Positions 45,001-56,479 of a stretch of DNA of 64,000 bases are shown piece after piece. A program made the translations under genes and the position numbers. Each line of letters opens with the position of its first letter. Within the stretch, counting starts at the first letter, position 1. Origin of the DNA: Marinomonas gallaica (GTDB lineage: Bacteria; Pseudomonadota; Gammaproteobacteria; Pseudomonadales; Marinomonadaceae); assembly GCF_001639745.1 (NCBI RefSeq), contig NZ_LTAX01000012.1, positions 47,802 through 111,801 of the forward strand, given 5' to 3'. The notes below the pieces were generated by a model. It ran no database searches. It was not told where the DNA came from and worked only from the letters and a program-made list of their open reading frames with translations.

Positions 45001-45029
45001 AAAACCAATCTGTTTGAAGGTTGGTTTTT
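45001..45029. terminator. Bidirectional terminator between GT9 and RpiR genes
   Basis: AAAACCAATC and GGTTGGTTTT pair over nine of ten positions, around TGTTTGAA. The T-run follows on the plus strand and the A-run precedes, so it can serve both convergent genes. Confidence 0.75.
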
Positions 45030-45054
45030 ATTCGTAGTCATAGCACTTGGGCAG

Positions 45055-45864
45055 TTATTCCATCTCACCTAATTCATTGAAAAGCTGAGAAATCGCTTGG
45101 GTGCGATGGTGACCATTTTTGCCAATCAGGTCATATACGCGATTAGACAGCATCGACACCAAGCTCATTGGCGCTGCATAGCTGTAAAAAGGGTTGTCAT
45201 TGCCCAAATGGCACACTAAAACTTGGCTGACTTGTTGATTGTACATTTGACCTGTGGGGTCCGTGATCAGAATCGTTTGATGCTCTTTCAGTACTTCGAC
45301 GATTTTCTTAAAGACACGAGTACGGCGCTGGAAGCCAAATAACACAATCACTTCACCGTCTAAAATATCGTGTAAATCTTCCCCTAATGTCTGCCCTGGT
45401 TGAGGCAGTAAGCGGATAGACGGTCGAATCTGCTGTAACTGCTGGCGAAAGTGCAAGGCCACGGGATAAGAGTTACGAAAGCCAATCAACGTAACACGGC
45501 TGGCGTTCGCTAATTGAGCGCACACGTCATTGAGTATATCGGCATGCAATCCTTCGAAAGTCAGTGATAAATTTTTTAATTCTTCAGCGGTTTGATCTAT
45601 TGAGTTGTCTTGAGTTAAAACAGGCACTCCGTTCTGACGCAATTGTAATTGCGCCTGTTTAGCATCTTGTTGAGACTCAAAACCTAATTGACGAAAGAAG
45701 CGGCTGACCGTGGCTTTAGAGGTATGCGTATGTTCGGCAATCTCGGCCGATGTTTGGCTAACAATCGCTAGCGGGTGCTGCTGCAAGTAATTTGCGATGC
45801 TACGCGCTGAAGGCGATAAGGTCGGATAGTTTTGCTCGATTAAAGAAAGAACATCTTGCTTCAC
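45055..45864 (-). CDS. MurR/RpiR-family transcriptional regulator
   Basis: 269 residues. The N-terminal HTH_6 domain (about 1-77: SPSARSIANYLQQHPLAIVSQTSAEIAEHTHTSKATVSRFFRQLGF) is followed by a C-terminal SIS sugar-phosphate domain (ASRVTLIGFRNSYPVALHFRQQL..EVIVLFGFQRRTRVFKKIVEVL). It lies 78 bp downstream of hutG on the same strand. HutC is the expected hut repressor, so this gene's target is unclear. Its inducer need not be a sugar phosphate. Confidence 0.87.
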   Translation of the reverse strand: MKQDVLSLIEQNYPTLSPSARSIANYLQQHPLAIVSQTSAEIAEHTHTSKATVSRFFRQLGFESQQDAKQAQLQLRQNGVPVLTQDNSIDQTAEELKNLSLTFEGLHADILNDVCAQLANASRVTLIGFRNSYPVALHFRQQLQQIRPSIRLLPQPGQTLGEDLHDILDGEVIVLFGFQRRTRVFKKIVEVLKEHQTILITDPTGQMYNQQVSQVLVCHLGNDNPFYSYAAPMSLVSMLSNRVYDLIGKNGHHRTQAISQLFNELGEME

Positions 45865-45942
45865 GTGTTGTATCGCCTTAGTAGATCAATGTATGACGTA
45901 TAAGGTAATCTAAAGCGGGCTAGCGTGCCAACGTTGAATGTT

Positions 45943-46770
45943 TTAAATAGCGTCGAACCTTGTCCCTAAACATGCCTCAATAACCCTTTTAAGCTGTTTC
46001 TGTATGTCCGGCAGTTTTGCGTTATCCAGATGGTAAATGCTCTGTGCAGCCTGCTCTTCATTGAGGTAAGTTGCTTGTGATAATTCTAACTGAATCGCGT
46101 GGATGCCTTGCTCCGGTTGGCCGAAGTGTCGAGTAATGTAACCGCCTTTGAAGCGCCCATTAGAGACAACGGAGTAATTTGGATCAATGGTGTCGAGTAC
46201 CGCGTCGAGTAGGGCTTGATCACAGGATGCGCCTTGGTTGGTGCCCCAGTTGAAATCAGGCAGTGTCCCTTCAAACAGCATGGGGACTTGGGCGGCAATG
46301 CTGTGAGCATCGAACAAGATGGCGTAGCCGAACTTGGCTTTCAATCGTGCCAGCTCCATGGCGATTGAGGTGTGGTATAGCTGCCAAATATGTTCTTTAA
46401 ACTCTGCTCGCTGAGCCTCTGTTGGGCTTTTATGGGCTTCGAAGATGGGTTGCTCGTCAAATAAAATATTCGGAAACAGCCCCGTCGTTTTACTTTGGTA
46501 CAGGGGTTTGTCATCAAGCGGTCGGTTAAGATCAATGACATAGCGAGAATAGTTGGCTTTGATGACACCGACACCTAAAGACTCTAAAAAGCCATACAGC
46601 TCAGGGATATACCAATCCGTATCAGGCAGTTTTTTAGCTTGTTCTGTTAACCCATCGACAATGCTATTTGGCACTTCTAACCCCGAGTGCGGCATGCTAA
46701 CAAGCAGAGGGGTTTCGCTTTGGCGAAACTCAAATGGCGCATGGTCGAGCGTTGAACTGAATGGTGTCAT
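45943..46770 (-). CDS. hutG: N-formylglutamate deformylase
   Basis: A 275-residue FGase-family hydrolase: [20 protein letters not shown] near the N terminus, [26 protein letters not shown] (about 80) and [15 protein letters not shown] (about 150). It releases formate from N-formylglutamate, the last step of the five-enzyme histidine route that uses HutF. It overlaps hutI by four bases. It is not the arginase-like formimidoylglutamase that shares the name hutG in other bacteria. Confidence 0.93.
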   Translation of the reverse strand: MTPFSSTLDHAPFEFRQSETPLLVSMPHSGLEVPNSIVDGLTEQAKKLPDTDWYIPELYGFLESLGVGVIKANYSRYVIDLNRPLDDKPLYQSKTTGLFPNILFDEQPIFEAHKSPTEAQRAEFKEHIWQLYHTSIAMELARLKAKFGYAILFDAHSIAAQVPMLFEGTLPDFNWGTNQGASCDQALLDAVLDTIDPNYSVVSNGRFKGGYITRHFGQPEQGIHAIQLELSQATYLNEEQAAQSIYHLDNAKLPDIQKQLKRVIEACLGTRFDAI

Positions 46771-47993
46771 GAGCTAATGATTCCCTGTTGAATACGTTGT
46801 TTCACGAGATCGCCTCCTAACCAATAGCTCAATTCCCCCGGACTTTCTACATCCCAGCAAATAAAATCGGCTACTTTCCCCATTTCTAACGATCCATGCG
46901 TGTGCGCCATACCCAAAGCGTTGGCGGCGTTCAAGGTGGTGCCAGCCAAGGCTTCTTCGGGTGTCATGCCAAACAGTGTACAGGCCATGTTCATCATTAA
47001 GCGCAATGACAGCGCAGGCGAGGTGCCTGGGTTGGAATCGGTGGCAATGGCAATTTTGACACCGTGCTCACGCAGCAAGCTCATTGGCGGTCGTTGGGTT
47101 TCTTTTAGCGTATAGAACGCACCAGGCAATAACACCGCCACAGTACCGGCGCTGGCCATGGCTTTGACATCGTCTTCAGTGATAAATTCCAGATGGTCGG
47201 CGGATAACGCTTGATACCTCGCAGCCATGGTACTACCGCCTAGGGCTGACAATTGTTCCGCATGGAGTTTAACCGGCAAGCCTAATTTACCTGCCGTTTG
47301 AAAGTAACGCTCGACTTGCTCGGGACTGAACGCAATGTGCTCGCAAAAAGCGTCGACGGCATCGGCCATGCCCAACGTGGCGACCTTCGGCAACACCTCA
47401 TGACAGAGATAATCAATGTAGCGATCTTTGTCATCAAACTCTGGGGGCATGGCATGGGCTGCCAAGCAGGTACGCTTGATCGTGACGGGCAGTTCATTGC
47501 CTAATGTGGTTGCGACACGCAGCATTTTTAGCTCGCTTTCAAGGGACAAGCCATAGCCGGATTTGATCTCAACCGTGGTGACGCCATCTCGCATTAAGCT
47601 TTGCAAGCGACGTTTACTACTGGCCGCCAAGTCTGCTTCACTGGCGGCGCGCGTAGCACTAACGGAAGCCGCAATGCCGCCTCCTTGGGCGGCAATGTCT
47701 TGATAGCTGACACCGTTTAAGCGTTGTTCAAATTCACCCGCACGATTGCCACCAAATACTAGGTGTGTGTGGCAGTCGATTAGCCCAGGCGTGACCCAGC
47801 ACCCTGCCATATCGTGCTCTTGCTGAGTCTGGTAACGCGGCAACTGATCGTCGGGGCCAATCCACGCAATACGGCCGCCGTGAACACCGATGGCGGCGTT
47901 TTCTATCGTACTGTATTGACCGTCTTTCATGGTCGCGACATGCACGCCGCGCCATAAACTGTCGAGCTGCATGAGGTCGTCCGATTGCGTCAT
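46767..47993 (-). CDS. hutI: Imidazolonepropionase
   Basis: A 408-residue amidohydrolase. It has the metal motif [22 protein letters not shown] (about 75), the loop [20 protein letters not shown], the second ligand in [13 protein letters not shown] (about 245), and the final Asp in [11 protein letters not shown] (about 320). It opens 4-imidazolone-5-propionate to N-formimidoylglutamate. It is the third gene of hutUHIG. Confidence 0.96.
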   Translation of the reverse strand: MTQSDDLMQLDSLWRGVHVATMKDGQYSTIENAAIGVHGGRIAWIGPDDQLPRYQTQQEHDMAGCWVTPGLIDCHTHLVFGGNRAGEFEQRLNGVSYQDIAAQGGGIAASVSATRAASEADLAASSKRRLQSLMRDGVTTVEIKSGYGLSLESELKMLRVATTLGNELPVTIKRTCLAAHAMPPEFDDKDRYIDYLCHEVLPKVATLGMADAVDAFCEHIAFSPEQVERYFQTAGKLGLPVKLHAEQLSALGGSTMAARYQALSADHLEFITEDDVKAMASAGTVAVLLPGAFYTLKETQRPPMSLLREHGVKIAIATDSNPGTSPALSLRLMMNMACTLFGMTPEEALAGTTLNAANALGMAHTHGSLEMGKVADFICWDVESPGELSYWLGGDLVKQRIQQGIISS

Positions 47994-48007
47994 GTGGGCT
48001 CCTTAGA

Positions 48008-49543
48008 TCAATGCAAACTTGGCAGTAAACCCTCAGGCATACTGTCATTGTGAGTCGCTTCTTTAAGCAAGTTATTCGCCTTTTCAATATCGGGTGCGAA
48101 GTAGCGGTCTTTATCGTAGAACGGTACGCGTGCTCTTAACGTAGCGCGTGCCAGCTCCAGTCGTTCTGATGACTTTAACGGCGCGCGAAAATCCAACCCC
48201 TGCACCGCGGATAAGATTTCCACCGCGAGAATGCCACGGGTGTTTTCCGACATGTCGTTTAATCGACGCGCGGCAAACGTCGCCATGGACACATGGTCTT
48301 CTTGGTTAGCAGAGGTCGGTAGACTGTCGACCGACGCAGGGTGGGCATAGGTTTTGTTCTCACTGGCCAATGCCGCGGCGGTGACTTGGGCGATCATAAA
48401 ACCTGAGTTAACGCCGCCATTATCGACCAAGAACGGTGGCAATTTGCTTAGATTGCTGTCGATCAGCAGCGCCATGCGACGCTCAGACAAGCTGCCAATC
48501 TCGGCGATGGCTAACGCGAGATTGTCGGCGGCCATGGCCACGGGTTCGGCATGGAAATTCCCCCCAGAAATAATGTCACCTTCAGCGGCAAATACTAACG
48601 GGTTATCCGAGACAGAGTTGGCTTCTACGCACAGCACGTTGGCAGCACTGCGGATTTGTTCTAAGCACGCGCCCATAACTTGTGGCTGACAGCGCAACGA
48701 GTAGGGGTCTTGGACTTTCTCACAGCCCACATGGGAATCACCCAGCTCGCTCGTTTCGCCCAATAGATGGCGATAAGCGGCCGCGGCGTCGATCTGTGTT
48801 TGATGGCCTCGCACTTGATGAATACGGTCGTCAAATGGGCTACGGCTGCCGAGTGCGGCTTCCACGGTTAAAGCACCACACACGGTAGCCGAAGCAAACA
48901 AATCTTCGGCTTGGAACAGACCTTCTAAGGCAAACGCGGTGGACGCTTGGGTGCCGTTCAGCAGTGCTAGACCTTCTTTCGGGGCTAAGGTAATGGGTTC
49001 TAATCCGGCAATGGCGAGCGCCGCTTTACCCGATAGGATTTCGCCTTGGTAACGGGCTTGGCCTTCACCCAGTAGCACCGTGCTCATATGCGCCAATGGT
49101 GCTAGGTCACCGGACGCGCCCACGGAGCCTTTTTTCGGAATACACGGATACACTTGTTTATTGATCAAGGTGATCAAGGCTTCAATCACACTTAAACGGA
49201 TGCCCGAGAAACCACGTGCTAGGCTGTTTACTTTAAGTGCCATGATCAGCTTAACCGTTTGATCGTCCATCAGTGCGCCGATGCCAGCGGCGTGGGACAA
49301 CACGATGCTGCGTTGCAGCTCGTCTAAATCTTCTGGGGCGATGCGGGTATTGGCCAGTAAGCCAAAGCCTGTGTTAATGCCATAAACCGTGCGGTTTTCC
49401 GCGATCACATCGTTGACCACTTGGGTGCTGGCATTAATCGCCGGAAGAGCGCTTTCGTCCAATTGTATCTTGACTGAACGGCGGCTGATTTGGCGCAAAT
49501 CGTTTAGGCTTAACTTGCCCGGTTGTAAGGTTAATTCAAACAT
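48008..49543 (-). CDS. hutH: Histidine ammonia-lyase
   Basis: 511 residues. The MIO prosthetic group forms from the ASG in [18 protein letters not shown] (about 142-144). The active-site Tyr loop ([13 protein letters not shown], about 53) and the [12 protein letters not shown] motif (about 335) are intact. It deaminates histidine to urocanate. It starts 13 bp after hutU ends. Confidence 0.97.
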   Translation of the reverse strand: MFELTLQPGKLSLNDLRQISRRSVKIQLDESALPAINASTQVVNDVIAENRTVYGINTGFGLLANTRIAPEDLDELQRSIVLSHAAGIGALMDDQTVKLIMALKVNSLARGFSGIRLSVIEALITLINKQVYPCIPKKGSVGASGDLAPLAHMSTVLLGEGQARYQGEILSGKAALAIAGLEPITLAPKEGLALLNGTQASTAFALEGLFQAEDLFASATVCGALTVEAALGSRSPFDDRIHQVRGHQTQIDAAAAYRHLLGETSELGDSHVGCEKVQDPYSLRCQPQVMGACLEQIRSAANVLCVEANSVSDNPLVFAAEGDIISGGNFHAEPVAMAADNLALAIAEIGSLSERRMALLIDSNLSKLPPFLVDNGGVNSGFMIAQVTAAALASENKTYAHPASVDSLPTSANQEDHVSMATFAARRLNDMSENTRGILAVEILSAVQGLDFRAPLKSSERLELARATLRARVPFYDKDRYFAPDIEKANNLLKEATHNDSMPEGLLPSLH

Positions 49544-49556
49544 GGTCTACCTCGAA

Positions 49557-51242
49557 TTATTGGCCAGTGATCATTGGCAAGTTAAGGTGTTGTTCTTTGG
49601 CGCAGTCGATGGCAATGTCATAGCCTGCGTCGGCATGACGCATAACGCCTGTTGCTGGGTCGTTGTGCAGTACACGCGCAATGCGTTCAGCGGCATCGTC
49701 GCTGCCATCACAGACAATCACCATACCGGAGTGTTGTGAGAAGCCCATACCCACGCCACCACCGTGATGCAACGACACCCATGTGGCGCCAGAAGCGGTA
49801 TTCAAAAGCGCGTTTAATAGCGGCCAATCTGATACCGCGTCGGAGCCATCTTGCATGCCTTCGGTTTCACGGTTTGGACTGGCAACAGACCCTGAGTCTA
49901 GGTGGTCTCGGCCAATCACGATAGGCGCAGACAATTCACCACTGCGTACCATTTCATTAAAAGCGAGGCCAAGTTTGGCCCGTTGTCCCAGTCCGACCCA
50001 ACAAATACGGGCTGGCAGACCTTGGAATTGAATGCGTTCGCGCGCCATATCAAGCCAGTGATGCAAATGCTCATCGTCAGCGATCAGTTCTTTTACTTTG
50101 GCGTCAGTTTTATAAATGTCTTCGGGATCGCCTGACAGTGCCGCCCAACGGAACGGGCCAATGCCGCGACAGAATAAGGGACGAATGTAAGCGGGCACAA
50201 AGCCCGGGAAATCAAACGCGTTTTCGACGCCTTCTTCCATCGCCATTTGACGAATGTTGTTGCCGTAATCAAATGTTGGTACGCCCATTTTTTGGAAATC
50301 CAACATGGCTTGTACGTGTTTCGCCATGGATTTTTTCGCAGCGGTGACGATTTCCTTAGGCTGTGTTTGTGCTTTATCGCGGTACTCTTTCCAGCTCATA
50401 CCAATCGGTAAATAACCATTAAGCGGATCGTGCGCGGACGTTTGGTCGGTCACCATATCAGGTCGAATACCACGCTTGACCATCTCTGGCAGAATATCGG
50501 CAGCGTTACCACAGAGGGCGATCGACACCGCTTTACCTTCGGCCGTGTATTGCTTAATGCGTGCCATGGCATCGTCTAAATCGGTCGCTTGCTCGTCCAC
50601 ATAACGAGTGCGTAAGCGGAAGTCGATACGGCTTTGCTGACATTCGATGTTCAATGAACAGGCACCCGCCAAGGTGGCGGCAAGGGGCTGTGCGCCGCCC
50701 ATGCCGCCTAAGCCTGCGGTCAGTACCCAGCGACCTGCAAGTTTACCATCATAATGCTGGCGACCTGCTTCCACGAACGTTTCATAGGTGCCTTGCACAA
50801 TGCCTTGGCTGCCAATGTAAATCCAAGAGCCCGCCGTCATTTGACCGTACATCGCCAAACCTTTGGCGTCGAGTTCGTTGAAATGTTCCCAATTAGCCCA
50901 GTGGGGCACCAAGTTAGAGTTCGCAATCAAAACGCGCGGAGCGTTGCTGTGGGTTTTGAATACGCCTACCGGCTTGCCCGACTGAACCAGCAAGGTTTCG
51001 TCTTCTTCTAGTTCGGTGAGGGATTCAACGATTTTATCGTAACTTTCCCAATTACGTGCGGCGCGGCCAATGCCACCATAGACCACCAACTCTTCTGGGT
51101 TCTCCGCCACATCTGGATCTAGGTTATTCATTAACATGCGCAGTGGCGCTTCGGTGAGCCACGATTTAGCGGTTAACTGGGTGCCGGTAGCGGCTTTGAT
51201 CACGCCAGAGCGATGACGGGTATGATGATTAGGTTGTGACAT
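49557..51242 (-). CDS. hutU: Urocanate hydratase
   Basis: 561 residues, full length. It starts [57 protein letters not shown] and contains the NAD site [16 protein letters not shown] (about 175). The catalytic Cys is in [22 protein letters not shown] (about 410). It hydrates urocanate to imidazolonepropionate. It is the first gene of the operon, behind a promoter that carries the candidate HutC site at 51286. Confidence 0.97.
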   Translation of the reverse strand: MSQPNHHTRHRSGVIKAATGTQLTAKSWLTEAPLRMLMNNLDPDVAENPEELVVYGGIGRAARNWESYDKIVESLTELEEDETLLVQSGKPVGVFKTHSNAPRVLIANSNLVPHWANWEHFNELDAKGLAMYGQMTAGSWIYIGSQGIVQGTYETFVEAGRQHYDGKLAGRWVLTAGLGGMGGAQPLAATLAGACSLNIECQQSRIDFRLRTRYVDEQATDLDDAMARIKQYTAEGKAVSIALCGNAADILPEMVKRGIRPDMVTDQTSAHDPLNGYLPIGMSWKEYRDKAQTQPKEIVTAAKKSMAKHVQAMLDFQKMGVPTFDYGNNIRQMAMEEGVENAFDFPGFVPAYIRPLFCRGIGPFRWAALSGDPEDIYKTDAKVKELIADDEHLHHWLDMARERIQFQGLPARICWVGLGQRAKLGLAFNEMVRSGELSAPIVIGRDHLDSGSVASPNRETEGMQDGSDAVSDWPLLNALLNTASGATWVSLHHGGGVGMGFSQHSGMVIVCDGSDDAAERIARVLHNDPATGVMRHADAGYDIAIDCAKEQHLNLPMITGQ

Positions 51243-51285
51243 GAACCACTCCTACAATGAATACGGCTGTTTAATTGTTATTAGA

Positions 51286-51295
51286 TGTATATACA
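51286..51295. promoter_or_regulatory. Candidate HutC operator in the hutU promoter
   Basis: TGTATATACA, a perfect palindrome, lies 44 bp before the hutU start. GTxTAxAC is the general pattern of HutC-subfamily GntR repressors. The identical sequence recurs at 51473. Confidence 0.65.
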
Positions 51296-51472
51296 AGCTT
51301 GTATTGAAATTAGTGCTTTTAAGGGAGGTATGCAAGTATTTCACGGACATTTTTTATGAATAAATGAGCTATTCATCAATGTTAAACGTAATTTTTTAGG
51401 TTTATTTCAAATAAAACAAACAGTTATAATTTTAGCTGGGGATTTATATTCATAGGATGCTTTTGTTTTACT

Positions 51473-51482
51473 TGTATATACA
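51473..51482. promoter_or_regulatory. Candidate HutC operator in the hutF promoter
   Basis: An identical TGTATATACA palindrome lies 48 bp upstream of the hutF start. Two copies at matched distances from divergent hut promoters suggest that one repressor controls both. Confidence 0.65.
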
Positions 51483-51530
51483 TTAAATGCTCTATTACAC
51501 TCTTTCTTATCGCTTTTATTGGACAGGATT

Positions 51531-52928
51531 ATGATCGAGACGAAAACCAAGCCTACAAAGAGTGACCTGTACTTCGCTAAGCGTGCCTGGTTGGCGACCG
51601 GATGGGCAAACAATGTTGTGTTGGACGTTCAGGCGGGGGTTATCCGTTCGGTGCAATCCGATCAAAAATGTCCGGCAGACGCGACGCTTCTCTCAGGTCC
51701 GGTATTACCAACAGTGGCCAATGTGCATTCACACGCCTTTCAGCGGGTGATGGCGGGGGCCGCTGAAGTCTGCTTGAATCCGAATGATAGTTTTTGGAGC
51801 TGGCGTGATCTGATGTACAAGGTCGTGCAAAAGCTAACACCTGAAGACGCGCGCATTATCGCCAAGCAGCTCTATATTGATATGCTCAAAGCGGGTTACT
51901 CCCAAGTCGGGGAGTTTCATTATCTGCATCATCAAGCCGGTGGCACGCCGTATCATGATCCCACTGAAATGGCACAACAACTGCTCTTCGCCGCGAACGA
52001 TTCAGGCATCGGGTTGACCTTGCTGCCTGTGCTTTACAGTCATTCAGGTTTCGGCGCTCAAGCGCCAACGTCTGGGCAAGCGCGTTTTATTCATTCCACC
52101 GATGCCTATTTAGCGTTATATCAAGCCTGTGACGCTTTGCTGATCGCGCAACCGCAGCATCAATTGGGCGTCTGTTTCCACTCATTAAGGGCGGTGACAC
52201 AGACGCAAATTGAAACAGTGCTACAGGCCACACCAGAACAGGCTCGTGTGCATATCCACATCGCCGAACAACAAAAAGAAGTGCAAGACTGCGTTCAATG
52301 GAGCGGCCAGCGCCCTGTGGCGTGGCTGCAAGAGCACATTGGTTTAAATAGCCGTTGGTGCCTAGTGCATGCCACCCATTTGGATGACAGCGAGTTACAG
52401 GCGATTGCGCGCTCAAACGCCGTCGCTGGTTTGTGTCCGACCACGGAAGCGAATCTTGGCGATGGCATTTTTCCCGGGGTGGCGTTTGAGCAGGCTGGCG
52501 GTCGCTGGGGAATTGGCTCTGACAGCCATGTGAGTTTGTCGATCGTGGAAGAGTTACGCACTTTGGAATACAGCCAGCGTTTGCGTGATCAACAACGTAA
52601 CCGATTGTATCGCGTCACCCAGCCACACGTTGGCGATTACTTATTTGACCAAGCCTTACACGGCGGCAACCAAGCCTGTGACGTGACGCTTGGATTACAG
52701 ACAGGGAGTCGGGCGGACTTTATGGTGCTGGATGACACGCATCCGTTTATCGCCGCCAGTGAATCGCACGATCTGCTTAACCGCTGGCTATTTGCCTGCC
52801 AAGACAATGTTATCAAAGATGTGTTTGTCTTCGGTAAGCAGGTGGTAAAAGACTTTCACCATGAACAAGAAGCGGAGAGTCGTCGCGATTTCGCTAACGT
52901 TATTAAAAGCGTGATATACGATGCTTAA
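51531..52928 (+). CDS. hutF: Formimidoylglutamate deiminase
   Basis: A 465-residue amidohydrolase. It has the zinc motif VANVHSHAFQRVMAGAAE (about 70), FHYLHHQ (about 130), VHIHIAEQQKEVQDC (about 245), LVHATHLDD (about 285) and WGIGSDSHVSLS (about 330). It converts N-formimidoylglutamate to N-formylglutamate, feeding HutG. The start was chosen at the ATG 51531 (GGACAGGATT just before it); a TTG four codons earlier is less likely. It is divergent from hutU. Confidence 0.94.
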   Translation: MIETKTKPTKSDLYFAKRAWLATGWANNVVLDVQAGVIRSVQSDQKCPADATLLSGPVLPTVANVHSHAFQRVMAGAAEVCLNPNDSFWSWRDLMYKVVQKLTPEDARIIAKQLYIDMLKAGYSQVGEFHYLHHQAGGTPYHDPTEMAQQLLFAANDSGIGLTLLPVLYSHSGFGAQAPTSGQARFIHSTDAYLALYQACDALLIAQPQHQLGVCFHSLRAVTQTQIETVLQATPEQARVHIHIAEQQKEVQDCVQWSGQRPVAWLQEHIGLNSRWCLVHATHLDDSELQAIARSNAVAGLCPTTEANLGDGIFPGVAFEQAGGRWGIGSDSHVSLSIVEELRTLEYSQRLRDQQRNRLYRVTQPHVGDYLFDQALHGGNQACDVTLGLQTGSRADFMVLDDTHPFIAASESHDLLNRWLFACQDNVIKDVFVFGKQVVKDFHHEQEAESRRDFANVIKSVIYDA

Positions 52929-53684
52929 CTAGCGTCCAAAATGGCCAAACAGCTGGAAACGTGAGCCAGGGTGCAATAAGCGTGTGGCGGTGACGATATC
53001 ATCGCCCGCCCAAGTGCGTCGTTGAATTTGCAAGCAGGGTTCGCTTGTTTCAATCTGCAAATGTTGGCTTTCTTCTTTGCTGGGCATCACGGCTTCGACC
53101 AAATGTTCTCCTTCCGTCATGGGGGCGACGCTCATGAGATACTCGTAGGCGGTGTGCTGAGTGAAATCTTGCGTAGGGTAGTCCGGCGCCATCAACGCAT
53201 TGACGACGCGCTCTTCGATCTGGATGGGCAAATCGTTTTCAAAATGCAGCACTGCGGAGCGAAAGATAGCGTGACCAGTCCGTAGTCCAAGCATCATGGC
53301 TTCTTCGACAGTCGCCTTGCCAGACTCCAGCAACAGCAGTGTCATATGATGCTGATTGCCACGTTCACGGATCTCTTCAGCGATGTTATGCACTTCAAAT
53401 AAGGCCGAATGCGCCTTTTTCTCCGCCACAAACGTGCCTAAGCCTTGCTGACGCGTAAGAATGCCTTCTGCCGTCAGCTCACGCAGAGCACGGTTAACCG
53501 TCATGCGGCTAACGCCTAAACCCTGCACGAATTCCGCTTCGGATGGCACACGTTGTTTTGCCTTCCAATGGCCGCTTTGAATGCGTTGAATGATCGCGTG
53601 TTTCAAGCGCGCATAAATCGGCTGCGGCGTATCGTCCAAGCCATCGAATAAATGCTCAAGTAACGGGTTTTCAGGTTTCGACAC
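52929..53684 (-). CDS. hutC: Histidine utilisation repressor HutC (GntR family)
   Basis: 251 residues. The N-terminal GntR winged helix (PIYARLKHAIIQRIQSGHWKAKQRVPSEAEFVQGLGVSRMTVNRALRELTAEGILTRQQGLGTFVA) and the UTRA effector domain (from FEVHNIAEEIRERG to LQIQRRTWAGDDIVTATRLLHPGSRFQLFGHF) match HutC throughout. It is known to bind GTxTAxAC palindromes and to respond to urocanate. It converges on hutF with no gap. Confidence 0.94.
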   Translation of the reverse strand: MSKPENPLLEHLFDGLDDTPQPIYARLKHAIIQRIQSGHWKAKQRVPSEAEFVQGLGVSRMTVNRALRELTAEGILTRQQGLGTFVAEKKAHSALFEVHNIAEEIRERGNQHHMTLLLLESGKATVEEAMMLGLRTGHAIFRSAVLHFENDLPIQIEERVVNALMAPDYPTQDFTQHTAYEYLMSVAPMTEGEHLVEAVMPSKEESQHLQIETSEPCLQIQRRTWAGDDIVTATRLLHPGSRFQLFGHFGR

Positions 53685-53770
53685 AGTGCGCTATCCAAGA
53701 ATCCAACGAAAGCATTATGGTACTCCAAATGGGGCTAGAGACACCATGCCAAGCCCCTAGTGGCAATCGA

Positions 53771-55396
53771 TTACTTAGGTAGAGAAAAGGTTGACGTCGC
53801 GCTTTTGCTTTGCCCTACGGCCTCATTTAACACACTAGTTAATTCATCAAGCTCTTGTGAGGTTTGCGTGTTACGGTGGATGATGTCTGCAATGGCTTGG
53901 ACCTGTTGGTTGATATTACTTGCGTCCTGAACTTGTTGATTCGCCAAATGGGTGAGGTCGTTTAAACTCTGTAAGGCCAGTGCCGAGTCTTTCTCTAATT
54001 GTGATAGCGGAGTGACTACTTGCTCGATCTGATCGATTCCCTGACGCATTTTTTCTCGCCCTTGTCCCATTTCATTGGCCACTTGCGAAGCCAGCTGGCT
54101 GATTTGCGTGATAACTTGGTCGATGGATTCTGTGACGCGCGCGGTATTACTGGCAAGGTTACGTACTTCATCTGCAACCACAGCAAAACCACGGCCAGTT
54201 TCCCCTGCGCGAGCGGCTTCGATGGAAGCATTCAGTGCCAGTAAATTGGTTTGGTCGGCAACCTCTCGGATCTGATCGACAAACTCGGTGACCTTTGCTG
54301 CACTCTGCTCTAAGTTTGCTACAGAAGAGGCGCTGTCGGCCATAAAGTTAGCAACACCATTGATTTCTTTCGACGCAGAGTTAATCACTTGCACGCCATG
54401 CTGCGCTAATTGATGGGCTGTTTGTGCCTGATCTTTAGCCGAGCCCAAGTTTTGGGCAATTTGAGACGAGCCTGAACTTAGCTGATTGACCGATGAATCA
54501 ATGCTTGAGACCATCGATTCTTGAGCGTGAGCGCCGTCACGAACGGTATTGACGGTTTTCCCGATCGCTGTGGCAGAGTGTGATACGCTGTTAACGCTCT
54601 GATCTATTTCTCCAACAAGCCGAACCAAGCTAAGGCGCATTTTTTCAGTGCTGCTGGTCAGTTGAGCCAATTCGCCAGACGCGCCCACATTGACGACCTT
54701 TGATACATCCCCGTTGGCGACTTGGTCTAGCACTTGGCCTACTTGTTGAATTGGTAAGACGACAGAGCGAGTAATCAGTGTGGCCATCAGTAAGCCAACT
54801 AATAGTGCTAACACACCGACTACCAACATGATGAAAATGGCTTGATCGCTGCTGGCTATCACTGCTTGTTGCTGAGCCGCCATTGCTTGGCGCTGCTCAT
54901 TGGCAAAGCCAAGCGCTTGTTGGGTGAATTGTTCCAGTTGAGTGCGCGTATTGCCGGCCATTTGTGTTCTTGCATCGGCCAATTCACCAAATTCTAAAGC
55001 TTCTACTGTGGCCTGTAGCGCACCTTGGTAGAGCGTCTTTTGTTCAGCTAGGCGCTTTAAAGTGCGGCTATGCTCCGCCGTCGTGACAAGTGCCTGCATC
55101 GATTTTATTTGCTGATCCATGGCAGCGTTCTTTGCGTCAATTTCTTTATAAATGGCGACGCGCTGTTCGCGCTCTTCGAGAACAAATAGCAGTAATAAAC
55201 GGCTAGCCAGCCCTTCAGCAAGGTTAGTCAGTTCAGTGCTTGATTCAACTAGCATCGCTTTGCCTTCAACAATTTGTTCTAAATTGTTGGTAAAGCTATG
55301 CATACGAGTAATGGCAACACTGGTAATCACCGATAGTAAAATCAGCAATGCTAGAAAGCTGCCGATCAGTTTTCCTTTGATGGTGCTTACGACCAT
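53771..55396 (-). CDS. Transmembrane methyl-accepting chemotaxis protein
   Basis: 541 residues: TM1 at about 8-30, a periplasmic four-helix-bundle sensor (about 32-185), TM2 at about 186-208, a HAMP linker ([29 protein letters not shown]) and a signalling domain with the hairpin [40 protein letters not shown]. There is no CheR-docking pentapeptide at the C terminus. The ligand is unknown. Lying between hut genes and an ABC importer, a related attractant is possible but unproven. Confidence 0.93.
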   Translation of the reverse strand: MVVSTIKGKLIGSFLALLILLSVITSVAITRMHSFTNNLEQIVEGKAMLVESSTELTNLAEGLASRLLLLFVLEEREQRVAIYKEIDAKNAAMDQQIKSMQALVTTAEHSRTLKRLAEQKTLYQGALQATVEALEFGELADARTQMAGNTRTQLEQFTQQALGFANEQRQAMAAQQQAVIASSDQAIFIMLVVGVLALLVGLLMATLITRSVVLPIQQVGQVLDQVANGDVSKVVNVGASGELAQLTSSTEKMRLSLVRLVGEIDQSVNSVSHSATAIGKTVNTVRDGAHAQESMVSSIDSSVNQLSSGSSQIAQNLGSAKDQAQTAHQLAQHGVQVINSASKEINGVANFMADSASSVANLEQSAAKVTEFVDQIREVADQTNLLALNASIEAARAGETGRGFAVVADEVRNLASNTARVTESIDQVITQISQLASQVANEMGQGREKMRQGIDQIEQVVTPLSQLEKDSALALQSLNDLTHLANQQVQDASNINQQVQAIADIIHRNTQTSQELDELTSVLNEAVGQSKSATSTFSLPK

Positions 55397-55639
55397 TATT
55401 TATTCCCCGCACGGATTAGTTAGATTTAGATCTTAAACCTTATACGAACAAGATACAGACATTCTTACACCAAAAAGAGGTTATTTTTTGTGCGATCAGT
55501 TATCCGTTTTTTATGGCCTATTCAATAATAGGCAGATCGGAGTGTGTTCGTTATATAAATAAGTGTAATTCTGTCTTTCTCAAACACGCTCTTTTTGATA
55601 TGTTATAACATTATCAAAACACGTTAATACACTCATACC

Positions 55640-56479
55640 ATGTCATCTACCCACTCAGACTCAAAATGCGTACTAGAAGTGCGTAATCTATCCCTGTCTT
55701 TAGACCAGAAAACGCTGGTCGATAACATCAGCTTTTTGTTGTACGAAGGGGAGCGGGTGTGCCTGATTGGCGCATCGGGGTCGGGGAAATCTCTGACGGC
55801 CCGTGCAATCAATGGCACGGTCGCACCCTACATCGAGGTGGTGGGTGACATTCTTGTGAATGGGATCTCAGTGGCGCAACAGCCGGTCTTGGCACGACGA
55901 GCACACGCCCGTGTGGCAACGGTGTTCCAAGATACGTTCAGTGCGCTGAATCCATTGATGAGTGTGGGTAAGCAATTGTCGCTGAGTACCAATATTCAAT
56001 CGCGCGACGAGTTATTAGCGCTGCTACAGCAAATGCAGTTGAAAGACGCTGAGTCCTTACTCGCACGTTTGCCCTCTGAATTGTCGGGTGGCCAGCGGCA
56101 GCGTTTATGCATTGCTTTTGCACTGCTCAGCGGCTCAAACTTACTGGTTGCCGATGAACCGACAACCGCGCTGGATGTGCTGAGTCAGCAGCAAGTCATT
56201 AAAGTCTTGCGTCAATGTTGTGACGATCATGTGTGCACTCACTCTGAACAGTTACACGGCAGCCCATTGTCGTTGCTGTTTATCACCCATGACATCAGTG
56301 TTGCCGCGCAACTGTGTGACCGTGCCATCGTGATGCAGAACGGAAAGATCGTAGAGCAAGGTGCGTTAGCGCAGTTATTGAGTGCGCCGCAACATCCCTA
56401 CACCCAAAGCTTGGTCGCGGCGGCCCAACAAGTCTTTTCGGACATGACCCAACCCCCAAAAAAGGTTGTTAACGCATGA
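55640..56479 (+). CDS. ABC importer ATPase 1 (DppD/NikD-like)
   Basis: 279 residues. Walker A is LIGASGSGKSLTAR (about 45), the signature is ELSGGQRQRLCIAFA, Walker B is NLLVADEPTTALD and the H-loop is LFITHDISVA. The C terminus (SAPQHPYTQSLVAAAQ) is the OppD-type extension. The stop overlaps the next ATPase gene by four bases. It is the first gene of a four-gene importer. Confidence 0.93.
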   Translation: MSSTHSDSKCVLEVRNLSLSLDQKTLVDNISFLLYEGERVCLIGASGSGKSLTARAINGTVAPYIEVVGDILVNGISVAQQPVLARRAHARVATVFQDTFSALNPLMSVGKQLSLSTNIQSRDELLALLQQMQLKDAESLLARLPSELSGGQRQRLCIAFALLSGSNLLVADEPTTALDVLSQQQVIKVLRQCCDDHVCTHSEQLHGSPLSLLFITHDISVAAQLCDRAIVMQNGKIVEQGALAQLLSAPQHPYTQSLVAAAQQVFSDMTQPPKKVVNA

